Below the pieces are notes generated by a model. The model saw nothing but the letters and a program-made list of their open reading frames with translations, was not told the DNA's origin and searched no databases. 10,728 nt of DNA from Latescibacteria bacterium UBA6620. Its GTDB lineage: Bacteria; Latescibacterota; UBA2968. Position 1 is the first letter of the stretch. Each line of letters starts with the position of its first letter. The stretch spans positions 28,756 to 39,483 of the forward strand of contig DJHM01000058.1 in assembly GCA_002433075.1 (NCBI GenBank), in the 5' to 3' direction. The position numbers were made by a program, and so were the translations under genes. Shown piece after piece: positions 1 through 6,623 of this stretch.

Positions 1-1
1 G

Positions 2-286
2 GTGCACCATCACGACCCGGATGAGGGGGACGCCGTTCTGATCTACACATCCAGGGGGATCGGTGTTTCAGTCGACGGCCGCAATGTTCGGCGGATGCTT
101 CGGCTTGGTGAATACCGGACCATCGTCGACGGTCTGGTCGCCCAACCTGAGCGGAATCTGCACTTGTTTCTGAAGGGGGGAAGCCGGGAACGCATGGTGA
201 ACGATGCGGCTTATGCAGACTCGTTGCTTTCAACCTCGACTTCAGGTGAGAAGGTGCGGCCGGCGGTGTTCGTGCATATGTGGTAG
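2..286 (+). CDS. 3' end of an unrecognised protein (cut by window edge)
   Basis: The reading frame is open from the first complete codon and ends at TAG, so this is most likely the C-terminal ~94 residues of a longer protein. The first codon is GTG but need not be the start. I do not recognise the family. The visible part is soluble, with no membrane segment. It has alternating hydrophobic strands (AVLIYTSRGIGVSVDG) followed by a charged helix-like stretch (RRMLRLGEYRTIVDGL) and a second strand (LHLFLKGGS), and ends in FVHMW. A strand-helix-strand layout of this kind occurs in many small alpha/beta domains, including ExbD/TolR-like periplasmic domains, but no motif decides it. The gene is followed at once by a strong hairpin and converges on the coiled-coil gene at 371-1204. 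Coding status is likely; function is unknown. Confidence 0.55.
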   Translation: MHHHDPDEGDAVLIYTSRGIGVSVDGRNVRRMLRLGEYRTIVDGLVAQPERNLHLFLKGGSRERMVNDAAYADSLLSTSTSGEKVRPAVFVHMW

Positions 287-314
287 GGAAGGCAGTAGGC
301 AGAACGTCAAAATG

Positions 315-348
315 AAGCGGCCAGGTTTCTTGGGAAACCTGGCCGCTT
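315..348. terminator. Bidirectional hairpin terminator between convergent genes
   Basis: A perfect 15-bp inverted repeat (AAGCGGCCAGGTTTC at 315-329, its complement at 334-348) encloses a TTGG tetraloop. Because the stem begins with AA and ends with TTT, each strand has a short U run after the stem. It lies 28 bases after the plus-strand stop and 22 bases after the minus-strand stop, the expected place for one terminator serving two convergent genes. Confidence 0.85.
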
Positions 349-370
349 TCTATGTATTGGTTGAAGGAGG

Positions 371-1204
371 CTATTGTTTGACGATCGCGAGGATGCGTTG
401 GCCCTGTAGCGTGTCGTCGATGAAGGTGATGAGAGACTGGCCGGGCGGGCCCTGGCTCACCTCGTACTCTTTTCCTTTTTCGAGTTTGCCATGTCGGTCG
501 CATAGCGCGTCGAGTTCGCCGTCGAGGGCGAGGGTTTCGCCGAGGGAGATGCGCATGACGGCGTCCCGTCCTTCGCCCTCGAGCACGTCGGGGAAGGATG
601 CGATCTTGTATTTCTTCCGGAAGAAGGAACGCGATGTTTTGAGGTAGCCCTTGCTTTTGAGGTCGTCTTCGGTGCCCTGGATTACGAGCACGGAAGTGGC
701 GGCTTCGGAGAGCATTCGCTTCTCCTCGAGAGCCTGCTCGAGACTGGACTCGAGACGGACAAGCCGCACTGTCTTGGAGTAGAGGGCCGTGTTCAGGCTG
801 TCGACTTCGGACTTGAGAGAGCGCACTTCCTCGGTCGCCTGTTCGCGTTCGGCTCGAACCTGCTTGAGTTCGCTAACGAGCCGCTCGTTGGCCTTTTTCT
901 GCTCGCCATAGAGACGTCGGTATTCCTTCATTTCGCTCGTGACTTTTCTAAGCGAGCTGAGCAGCACCTTGTTGGATGCTCGAGCGCTGTCCATCTGTGT
1001 TCGGAGCGTGTTGATACGATCGTTCAGGCCGATGACGACATTGTCCATCGAGTCGATCTGAGCCGTATAGGTGGCCACTTCGGCCTCCAGGCCCACGACG
1101 TAGGGGTCCACTTCCGGCTCGTTGGGGACGAGCGCGACTATAAACACAATCGCGAGGATCACGGCGCCGATCCCGACGGCAAGCAGAACCTTCTTGTTAT
1201 CCAA
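371..1204 (-). CDS. Membrane-anchored coiled-coil protein with C-terminal globular domain
   Basis: This is a 277-residue protein. One N-terminal membrane helix (about residues 6-26, LLAVGIGAVILAIVFIVALV) is followed by a long coiled coil (about 36-170) rich in Glu, Arg, Leu and Ser heptads. A compact domain (about 171-277) starts VLVIQGTEDDLKSKGYL and contains SFFRKKYKIASFP. That C-terminal pattern resembles a family common in Bacteroidetes-type genomes, in which a coiled coil leads to a domain opening with a YVVGTKKEL-like segment; this match is from memory. The small N-terminal part is cytosolic and the coil probably projects into the periplasm. The start is TTG, chosen because GGAGG sits 6 bases upstream and the membrane helix follows directly. 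It lies 82 bases downstream of another coiled-coil membrane gene, so the two are probably co-transcribed. Its role is unknown; an envelope-spanning or scaffold function is only an inference. Confidence 0.75.
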   Translation of the reverse strand: MDNKKVLLAVGIGAVILAIVFIVALVPNEPEVDPYVVGLEAEVATYTAQIDSMDNVVIGLNDRINTLRTQMDSARASNKVLLSSLRKVTSEMKEYRRLYGEQKKANERLVSELKQVRAEREQATEEVRSLKSEVDSLNTALYSKTVRLVRLESSLEQALEEKRMLSEAATSVLVIQGTEDDLKSKGYLKTSRSFFRKKYKIASFPDVLEGEGRDAVMRISLGETLALDGELDALCDRHGKLEKGKEYEVSQGPPGQSLITFIDDTLQGQRILAIVKQ

Positions 1205-1286
1205 AAGGGCCTCCGAGGCTGATCACGAGGATTTTTCGAGGTGGGTAAAGTAAGGAGCCCGAGTTATCCCGAGCAAGGACATTCGG

Positions 1287-2090
1287 TCAGTCGGTCGCGC
1301 GGACTGGCGCGACGCGTGGACGCTTGAGCACTTTTCGGTAGACCGAATCGATCGAACTCTGGAGAAGGATCAGGGCTTCGGTGTGGGCCGAGGTCTGGCC
1401 GATCTGGGTCTTGAGCTGCCTGATGATGTTTTTCTCTGCGGTGGCAGCTCGGTCCTGCGCCTTGTTGAGGTCCTTGCGTATTGCGCGAAGGTCTTTTTCC
1501 TGGCGGTCTGAAAGCGCGGTCCTGGCGGCGAGCTTTCTCGAGGTTTCGTTGAGGCTGGATCGGGTCTTACGATGGGCCTTCTGCTCATTGTCGAGAGCGG
1601 AGCGGGTGTCGCGATGCCGGGCGCGTTCGGTATTCAGGCTGTCGTGGTAGGCATTGTGCGCGTCACGCTCCTGATTCCGGTCCCACTCCATACCCTGCAA
1701 GCTGAAGTTCGTTTCTGCGAGGAGGCGTTGGGTCACAGCGTGTTCGGCTCGCTCCTGCTGGAGGTTGCCCCTCACTTCCATTTCGGACTGGGTCAGCTCG
1801 GCCTTTTCCTCGATCTGGCCCATCAGACGCTCGGTGATTTCGCCCAGCCGAATACGGAAATTGTCGACCTGCTCGCTCAGCAGCGTCGTGGTATCCGTCA
1901 GGGCGGCCTTCTGCTGCGTCATCGAGGTGTTGATAACGACGAAAATCAGGAGGGTGGTCACCACGCTGAGGTAGCCGCCGAGTCCGAGTATGTGTTTCTC
2001 TTCGATCGGGGTGATCCACTTGAGGAGGGTGATGACACCGGCCCATAGGAGTAGCAGACCACCGAAGATAGTGAGGAGTATGATCTTCAT
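1287..2090 (-). CDS. Two-helix membrane protein with long coiled coil, function unknown
   Basis: This is a 267-residue protein. Two membrane helices lie at the N-terminus (about residues 3-24 and 38-56), with WITPIEEKHILGLGGY between them, and a continuous charged coiled coil runs from about residue 60 to 255 (many Glu, Arg, Gln and Ala heptads). The tail ends in basic RPRVAPVRATD. With two helices both ends probably lie in the cytoplasm, so the coil would be intracellular, unlike that of the downstream one-helix neighbour; this topology is inferred. The ATG start precedes the membrane segment directly and no strong Shine-Dalgarno is visible. I do not recognise a named family. Chromosome-segregation-like, RmuC-like and polar-scaffold proteins share this general build, but the RmuC nuclease core is absent. 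It is the first gene of a likely two-gene transcript. Confidence 0.7.
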   Translation of the reverse strand: MKIILLTIFGGLLLLWAGVITLLKWITPIEEKHILGLGGYLSVVTTLLIFVVINTSMTQQKAALTDTTTLLSEQVDNFRIRLGEITERLMGQIEEKAELTQSEMEVRGNLQQERAEHAVTQRLLAETNFSLQGMEWDRNQERDAHNAYHDSLNTERARHRDTRSALDNEQKAHRKTRSSLNETSRKLAARTALSDRQEKDLRAIRKDLNKAQDRAATAEKNIIRQLKTQIGQTSAHTEALILLQSSIDSVYRKVLKRPRVAPVRATD

Positions 2091-2192
2091 CTGACCGAGT
2101 AGGTTGGATGCAGGTTCCGGAAATGCGTGGCTTCGCGCTCAATGAGTCAAAGGTGGGTCAATTCAGGAGAGGGGTCAAGGCGACAAAGATCG

Positions 2193-2220
2193 AGGGCAGC
2201 CATCTTCCGATGGCTGCCCT
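2193..2220 (-). terminator. Hairpin downstream of the sigma factor gene
   Basis: A perfect 12-bp inverted repeat (AGGGCAGCCATC at 2193-2204 and its complement at 2209-2220) has a four-base loop. It lies 30 bases past the sigma stop codon on the minus strand. The base after the stem is CGATCTTTG, a poor U-tract, so it may terminate weakly or act as an mRNA 3' stabiliser. It separates the sigma gene from the coiled-coil pair. Confidence 0.65.
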
Positions 2221-2250
2221 GTATAGAAAGGTCCTGTTGGATCGACGAAG

Positions 2251-3096
2251 TCAGCAGAACGTTGCAAGACGCCGGCCGTAGCGGGACTGCCTGAGCCGCT
2301 CGAGGGCCTCTTCTTTGAGTTGGCGAACCCGTTCCCTGCTGACCCCGAGTTCAGCGCCAATCTGCTGGTAAGTGTGGGGTGACTGCCCGTCCATTCCATA
2401 GTGCAGGGCCAGGATGTATCTTGACCGGGGGGCCAGCGTTTCCAAAGCCGAAGCGACCTCGCTTCGGAGCGCCTTGTCGAAAACCGGGCTGTCTATCGGA
2501 GGGGCTTCTTCGTCGGTCAGGGTCTCGACGAGGGGGACCTCGCCGTCTTCGTAACGCAAGGTGTCCAGAGAGACGCTCGGGTAGGTGGCTCCGAGTGTGT
2601 GACGAACTTTTTTTGAGGAAAAATCTGTGGCATCAGCCAGTTCGCAGTCCGTGGGTTCCCGCTCGAGCTGGTGTCGAAGTGCAGCCTGTTCGCGCCGGAC
2701 CTGGGTCAGGTCGTTCAGGACGTTGGCAGGGACCCGGACCGACCGCGATTGAACCTCCAGGGCCTTTTTTATGTTCTGGCGGATCCACCAGACGGCATAG
2801 GTGATGAACCGTACCCCTTTGCTCGGGTCAAACTTCCGCGCGGCGGTGAGCAGTCCGAGGTTGCCCTCGTTGATGAGATCGGGGAGGGTCAAGCCCTGGT
2901 TCTGGAACCCCTTGGCGACGTGGATGACGAACCTGAGGTTTGACGCGACCAGCTTCTCCGTCGCCTTCTGGTCGCCACGGGAGACCCGACTGACGAGCTG
3001 ACGCTCCTCTTGAGGCTTGAGCAGCGGATACCGGTTGATATCGCGATAGTATGCAGCGAGGGCAGCGTCTTCTCCTGTTCGGCGTCTGGAAGTCAT
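2251..3096 (-). CDS. RNA polymerase sigma-70 family factor, short RpoD/SigA-like (group 1 or 2)
   Basis: This 281-residue sigma factor directs RNA polymerase to promoters. Region 1.2 is at about residues 11-40 (LAAYYRDINRYPLLKPQEER). Regions 2.1-2.4 are at about 46-118, with the conserved core LPDLINEGNLGLLTAARKFD and the -10 recognition stretch ITYAVWWIRQNI. Region 3 is at about 120-190. Region 4.2, with helix-turn-helix YQQIGAELGVSRERVRQLKEEAL, is at about 243-265. Region 1.1 and the large non-conserved insert of proteobacterial RpoD are missing, as in Bacteroidetes-type primary sigma factors of about 285 residues. Differences from housekeeping sequences in region 3 (the segment TDFSSKKVRHTLGATYPSVSL) make a group 2 paralogue more likely than the sole housekeeping factor. 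The start ATG has AAGGAG 6 bases upstream inside a palindrome, and a strong promoter lies about 70 bases further up. It is transcribed alone. The symbol is left blank because paralogue status cannot be settled here. Confidence 0.93.
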   Translation of the reverse strand: MTSRRRTGEDAALAAYYRDINRYPLLKPQEERQLVSRVSRGDQKATEKLVASNLRFVIHVAKGFQNQGLTLPDLINEGNLGLLTAARKFDPSKGVRFITYAVWWIRQNIKKALEVQSRSVRVPANVLNDLTQVRREQAALRHQLEREPTDCELADATDFSSKKVRHTLGATYPSVSLDTLRYEDGEVPLVETLTDEEAPPIDSPVFDKALRSEVASALETLAPRSRYILALHYGMDGQSPHTYQQIGAELGVSRERVRQLKEEALERLRQSRYGRRLATFC

Positions 3097-3103
3097 AGGG
3101 ACT

Positions 3104-3115
3104 CCTTATATAAGG
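3104..3115 (-). promoter_or_regulatory. Palindrome covering the sigma gene Shine-Dalgarno
   Basis: CCTTATATAAGG is a perfect 12-bp palindrome. On the minus strand its right half supplies the AAGG of the ribosome binding site AAGGAG, which ends 6 bases before the sigma ATG. With no loop it cannot form a stable hairpin alone, so a dimeric repressor site or plain chance are the options. It is AT-rich within a GC-rich region. Confidence 0.4.
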
Positions 3116-3167
3116 TGTGAGAGGTGTCTTCGAGGTGTTGGAAAGTGTCCTCGAATGAACGGGTCAA

Positions 3168-3196
3168 AGTATACTGCACGTTTGTATAGCAGTCAA
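3168..3196 (-). promoter_or_regulatory. Sigma70-type promoter of the sigma factor gene
   Basis: Read on the minus strand: -35 TTGACT (3191-3196), exactly 17 bases, -10 TATACT (3168-3173). Transcription would start near 3160, giving a leader of about 65 bases before the ATG at 3096. Spacing and both hexamers are close to the general bacterial consensus and differ from the Bacteroidetes TTG/TAnnTTTG type. Confidence 0.75.
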
Positions 3197-3349
3197 CGGA
3201 AAAGTGCACGTGTGTTCAGGTTTCTGTTTGCAGGGCGTCCTAGAAGCGTGTTCTGCGTAAAAGTTTGTTTTATAGTTATTTGTGAGTTTTTTTGGGCTTT
3301 GTTCGAAGGGAAGGTGTGTGCGGGTGAGGGCCGTGTTGGGTCCGTGCGA
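3197..3349. other. AT-richer intergenic spacer between divergent promoters
   Basis: The gap between the sigma gene and the cytochrome remnant is about 360 bases. Apart from the two promoters described separately, this central part holds no credible gene. It is T-rich on the plus strand (AAGTTTGTTTTATAGTTATT, then a run of seven T at about 3287-3293), unlike its GC-rich surroundings, and could supply UP-element-like or bendable DNA upstream of either promoter. No RNA gene or convincing hairpin was seen. Confidence 0.5.
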
Positions 3350-3379
3350 TTGACAGAACTCGTGCAAGTGGCGTATGTT
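3350..3379 (+). promoter_or_regulatory. Sigma70-type promoter of the cytochrome-like remnant
   Basis: TTGACA (3350-3355), 18 bases, TATGTT (3374-3379). The predicted start of transcription is about 70 bases upstream of the ATG at 3457. A consensus -35 is kept although the gene behind it is broken, so a transcript across the chimera is still likely. Confidence 0.6.
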
Positions 3380-3456
3380 CATCTGGTTACGTTCAGACAG
3401 GACACGACCGCGCCTTTGCGGACGCGTCCTTCGTTTTTTGATCGATGAGGTATAAG

Positions 3457-3906
3457 ATGCGAAGATCGATTCTGTGTCTATTCCTGGGGCTGATGACGGT
3501 CTCGTGTGGGGACGATCTGCTAACGAGCACCCCTGACGAGGCTCCCCTGTCGACGAACCCTGGCATCCTCGAACTGGGCCAACGTCTTGCCGACGAAGTG
3601 GTGACCCTGGATCTGGAGGGTCTGTCTGCGGCCTAGGTCAACCAAGTCTATGCAGGCAGCTACCTGATCAACGGCGCTTCGTCGTGCACGGCCTGCCACA
3701 ACTCCCAAGCGGGTTACCTTGCCGGCGGGGCCGAGTTTCCTGTCAGGTTTCTTCCTCCGGGACAGAATGGAAACACGCCGGTTTTCATCAGAAACCTAAC
3801 ACCGGATCCGGTCACGGGAATGCGTCTTACGGAGAGCGAGTTCATCGAGGCCATGCGAACGGGGAAGGACTTCTCGGACAGCGAGGGGTTGTGGAGCGCT
3901 TCATGA
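3457..3906 (+). pseudogene. Cytochrome c-like lipoprotein, broken by in-frame TAG and 3' loss
   Basis: The start ATG at 3457 has GAGG 6 bases upstream; an in-frame ATG at 3445 lacks this. The protein opens with a signal peptide and lipobox-like cysteine (MRRSILCLFLGLMTVSCGDD), so an exported, lipid-anchored protein is expected. The frame hits TAG at 3634-3636, but the same frame continues with clear family features: heme-binding CTACH (codons at 3685-3699), then IRNLTPDPVTGMRLTESEF and IEAMRTGKDF. This is the usual N-terminal to middle order of mono-heme cytochrome c subunits that accept electrons near membrane dehydrogenases. The frame ends at TGA 3904-3906, shortly after homology stops near 3880. 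The C-terminal half with the distal Met ligand is missing, replaced by receiver-domain sequence in another frame. A sequencing error could explain the TAG but not the lost half. Confidence 0.7.
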
Positions 3907-4577
3907 ACCGCGAAGGATTCAACGTCGATACGGCAGCGGGCGGTCTTGCGGGTCTGGAACGTGCACGAGCCTCACGACCCGAGGTGATCATTCTGGATGT
4001 GATGATGCCAGACCTGGATGGATGGTCCGTGCTTCAGCGGTTGAAGGTGGATCCTCTGCTTGCAAATATACCTGTCGTGATGCTGACGATGGTGGACGAC
4101 AAGGGGCGGGGATTCACGTTAGGCGCGTCGGACTATCTCACGAAGCCGATCGACCGCGGTCGTCTGGCGGCCGTGCTGCGAAAATACATCAAGGAACAGC
4201 CGTTCAGCATCCTGGTGGTCGAGGACGATGGTACGTCGAGGGAGATGTTGTTGAAGCTTCTGAGCGAAGAGCCGTGCCAGCTGATGGAGGCTGAGAACGG
4301 GCGCGATGTGCTCCGAGTCATCGAAGAACAATCGCCCGACCTGATTCTGCTGGACCTGATGATGCCGGAAATGGACGGCTTTGAGGTGGTGGAACGATTA
4401 CGCCAGGACGAGCGGTGGAAGTCGATCCCCATCGTCGTCGTTACGGCCAAAGATCTGACGAACGACGATCGACAGAGACTCAGCGGCTACGTGGAACAGG
4501 TGATTCAAAAAGGCGTTTACACACAGCAGTAGGTGTTGGAGGAGGTCAGGAATTGCGTGGCCGCTCACGTGGCATAA
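3885..4577 (+). pseudogene. C-terminal tandem receiver domains of a hybrid histidine kinase (5'-truncated)
   Basis: Receiver homology starts abruptly near 3885 with VVERFMNREGF, lacking the first strand and acidic pair of receiver 1. The rest of receiver 1 is intact: ILDVMMPDLDGW with the phospho-acceptor Asp, then VVMLTMVDD and YLTKPID. Receiver 2 is complete: SILVVEDDGTSREM, LLDLMMPEMDGF, IVVVTAKDLT and the Lys in VIQKGVY. Such pairs form the C-terminus of multi-receiver hybrid kinases, which pass phosphate in two-component signalling. A TAG at 4530-4532 interrupts, but the frame goes on with VLEEVRNCVAAHVA to TAA at 4575-4577, the tail the family normally has, so TAG is probably a nonsense change from GAG or CAG. 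The kinase core is absent. An ATG at 3903, overlapping the cytochrome-frame TGA as ATGA, could start a 209-residue product, so expression of a response-regulator-like fragment cannot be excluded. Confidence 0.75.
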
Positions 4578-4616
4578 ACATTGAGAATCGAAAATAGAAT
4601 ATCGATCATTTAAAGG

Positions 4617-5654
4617 CTACTGTGCTCTCAGGATTAAGGGCCAGTGGAGGTCGGCGTAGAATCGATGTCCGCTGGGGCCCAAGTGGTGTTCGAAGCGCTC
4701 GGGTGCATCGGCGGCAACATAGATTGGCCTGAGGGCGTCCACGGCGCGCTGCACCTCATCGACGGGGAACAGCTTGTCCTGCCGCCCGTTGACCGCACAC
4801 AGATGGCGAGGGGCGATCAGCGCGCAGATATCCCAGATCTCCCCGAATCGGGCGATGCCGGGGACAGCGTTACAGTCACAGTGGTGGATGAAGCCGGTTC
4901 GTGATGCGAGCGACACGAACGAACAACTGGGTACGGCGCACGCTACGCGCTGGTCGACGGCGGCAGTGTAAATTGTGACCACGCCGCCTCCGGAGTTGCC
5001 CATTACGAGGATTCGTGATGGATCCGTGTCCTTACGCGCCACCGCCCAGTCGATGAGCCGCATCATATCCCATACGCGTTCACCGATTCCCGTTCGGCCG
5101 GCGAGGATGGCGTGCATAAACTGGCTTCGGCAGTCACGTTTGCCGTGCCGCCCGCCGATGTCGGGAATACCGAAATGGCTCTGCCCCCGTGTGGCCGGAG
5201 CGATCGACAGGTAGCCTTGTTCGACAGCTTGGACCGCAACGTTACGGTCCTCGGTTTCGATCGTCTTTCGGTGGGCATCGTTGTGGGGGATTCCGTCCGC
5301 CGTATCCTTGCCCACCCGGTTGTGACCGTGCGGGAGTACGGCGATGGGGAAGGGCCCTGAGGTCGTCGTAGGAATCAACAAGTGAAACGGTAGCGTGAAG
5401 CGAGGTTCCGTTTCGATCGTGCACAGCGAACGGGTATATCGTTCAAACGATTCCGTCTTCTGCACGGAGCACTGCGGGACGTGGCTGCCCGCACTCCGCG
5501 CGATGACGTCCAGCCCGAGTAGCGATGAAAGGATCGGTCGCGCCAAGGTCTGATGGGCAGCGAGTTCCGAGGCGTTTGTGGCTCGACACGCGTGTTCGCG
5601 TGCCTCTGCAGGATAGAGACCGGCGACGAACGGTGCGATTTTTTCTGGATACAT
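4617..5654 (-). CDS. Alpha/beta hydrolase, acetylxylan esterase/dienelactone hydrolase-like
   Basis: This is a 345-residue single-domain hydrolase. An N-terminal helical part (1-95) leads to the core. The oxyanion-strand region is FPIAVLPHGH (102-111), the nucleophile elbow is GNSGGG with Ser221, the acid Asp is in NGRQDKLFP (Asp293), and the catalytic His is in GPSGHRFY (His330), a complete Ser-Asp-His triad. The layout matches large alpha/beta hydrolases annotated as acetylxylan esterase or dienelactone hydrolase, which cleave ester bonds, often on plant polysaccharides; the actual substrate is unknown. No signal peptide is seen, so it is probably cytoplasmic. I chose the ATG at 5654, where homology-like sequence (MYPEKIAPF) begins. 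An in-frame GTG at 5753 would add 33 residues without recognisable character. No good ribosome binding site is seen for either. It is divergent from hisN and ends in TAG. Confidence 0.8.
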   Translation of the reverse strand: MYPEKIAPFVAGLYPAEAREHACRATNASELAAHQTLARPILSSLLGLDVIARSAGSHVPQCSVQKTESFERYTRSLCTIETEPRFTLPFHLLIPTTTSGPFPIAVLPHGHNRVGKDTADGIPHNDAHRKTIETEDRNVAVQAVEQGYLSIAPATRGQSHFGIPDIGGRHGKRDCRSQFMHAILAGRTGIGERVWDMMRLIDWAVARKDTDPSRILVMGNSGGGVVTIYTAAVDQRVACAVPSCSFVSLASRTGFIHHCDCNAVPGIARFGEIWDICALIAPRHLCAVNGRQDKLFPVDEVQRAVDALRPIYVAADAPERFEHHLGPSGHRFYADLHWPLILRAQ

Positions 5655-5774
5655 TTGGTCACTGAAAAGTGAAAAATGCAAATTGGGACTGTTCAATAGG
5701 GACGTCCGCTTTTCGCGTGGCAACCTCGTCCGAGCGGGAACGGAAATCCACACTTAACTGATTGAAGGGCCTGC
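5655..5774. promoter_or_regulatory. Divergent upstream region of the hydrolase and hisN genes
   Basis: These 120 bases must hold the start signals of both divergent genes, but no convincing -35/-10 pair was found on either strand. A small inverted repeat, TCACT-GAAA-AGTGA (5659-5672), sits directly before the hydrolase ATG where its ribosome binding site would be. GAAGGG at 5764-5769 is a usable ribosome binding site for the hisN GTG at 5775. Confidence 0.35.
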
Positions 5775-6542
5775 GTGTCGGAACCTACCTTACAGGAATT
5801 GCTGGAGTTCGCGACCCACGCGGCGTGGGAAGCCGGGCGGATCACCTTGAGCCATTTCCAGACGGGCGTCGAGGTGGAAACGAAGGCGGATTCATCGCCG
5901 GTTACCGTGGCCGACCGGTCGGCCGAACTTCGGTTACGGGAGATGATCAAGGGGCGGTACCCTGACGACGGCATCGTGGGGGAAGAGCACGGTGATAAGG
6001 AAGGAACGACAGGCCGGAAGTGGATCGTCGATCCGATCGACGGCACCAAGGCATTCGTCGCAGGAGTGCCCCTCTACGGCACGTTGGTCGGGGTGGAGAT
6101 CGACGGTGAGATCGAGGTAGGCGTCATCAACCTGCCTGCGGTGAACGAGATCGTAGCGGCGGCGACCGGGCTCGGATGCTGGTGGAACGGAAGAAGGACA
6201 CGGGTGTCCGAAGTGGACCGCATCGAGGATGCCCTGGTCATTGTGACCGAACACAAGAGTTTCGAGAAGCACAAGCCAGGCGTTGCGGATGAATTATTCG
6301 ACCGGGCACGCCTGGTCAGAGGGTGGGGCGATTGTTACGGCTATGCAATGGTCGCTACGGGACGCGCGGATGTGGTGCTGGATCCTGTGATGGCGGTCTG
6401 GGATTGCGCCGCGCTCGCGCCGGTGATCGAGGAAGCGGGAGGAACGTTTACGACGTGGTCAGGTGAAGAAACGATCTGGGGAGAGGAAGCCGTGGCAACG
6501 AATGGTGTCCTGTTCGATGAGGTGATGTCACTCCTCGATTGA
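5775..6542 (+). CDS. hisN: Histidinol-phosphatase, inositol monophosphatase family
   Basis: This 255-residue enzyme belongs to the Mg-dependent inositol-monophosphatase superfamily. Metal-site motifs are visible: the Glu of VGEEHGD (Glu70), WIVDPIDGTKAF with Asp86 and Asp89, and the C-terminal AVWDCAALAPVIEEAGG with Asp210. The segments following DGT (GVPLYGTLVGVE) and before WD (GWGDCYGYAMVATGRADVVLDP) match the HisN-type subfamily, which dephosphorylates histidinol phosphate in histidine synthesis, better than inositol-1-phosphatase or CysQ. The start is GTG with GAAGGG 5 bases upstream. Length is normal for the family. No other his genes are in view, so it is an isolated copy. A related small-phosphate phosphatase role cannot be excluded from sequence alone. 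It converges on the RidA-like gene across a hairpin. Confidence 0.85.
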   Translation: MSEPTLQELLEFATHAAWEAGRITLSHFQTGVEVETKADSSPVTVADRSAELRLREMIKGRYPDDGIVGEEHGDKEGTTGRKWIVDPIDGTKAFVAGVPLYGTLVGVEIDGEIEVGVINLPAVNEIVAAATGLGCWWNGRRTRVSEVDRIEDALVIVTEHKSFEKHKPGVADELFDRARLVRGWGDCYGYAMVATGRADVVLDPVMAVWDCAALAPVIEEAGGTFTTWSGEETIWGEEAVATNGVLFDEVMSLLD

Positions 6543-6561
6543 GACCGATCCATCTCGTACA

Positions 6562-6598
6562 GTAAGAGCCCCGCGGGGCTTCGTGTTTTGCCTCTTAC
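6562..6598. terminator. Nested inverted repeat between convergent genes
   Basis: Inner perfect palindrome AGCCCCGCGGGGCT (6567-6580), followed on the plus strand by TCGTGTTTTG. An outer 7-bp arm GTAAGAG (6562-6568) pairs with CTCTTAC (6592-6598). The two structures share bases and are alternatives. The inner GC palindrome plus TTTT suits a terminator for hisN; the outer pair works for either direction. Confidence 0.6.
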
Positions 6599-6623
6599 CT
6601 TTTGATCTTGCTTTCAACAGCGT

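Noticed and set aside
2145..2178. Three TTGAC-type words on the minus strand upstream of the two-helix coiled-coil gene as a multi-site operator
   Set aside because: Spacing is irregular (11 and 17 bases) and no matching -10 box was found; could be chance.
3634..3636. Stop codon reassignment or pyrrolysine-type recoding of TAG
   Set aside because: Intact genes in the window (coiled-coil gene, hydrolase, nucleotidyltransferase and the first partial gene) end naturally at TAG, and the affected genes are also truncated.
3684..3884. First part of the open receiver frame as a genuine N-terminus of the response regulator
   Set aside because: These residues are the out-of-frame translation of the cytochrome heme region; the cytochrome frame shows the real homology there.
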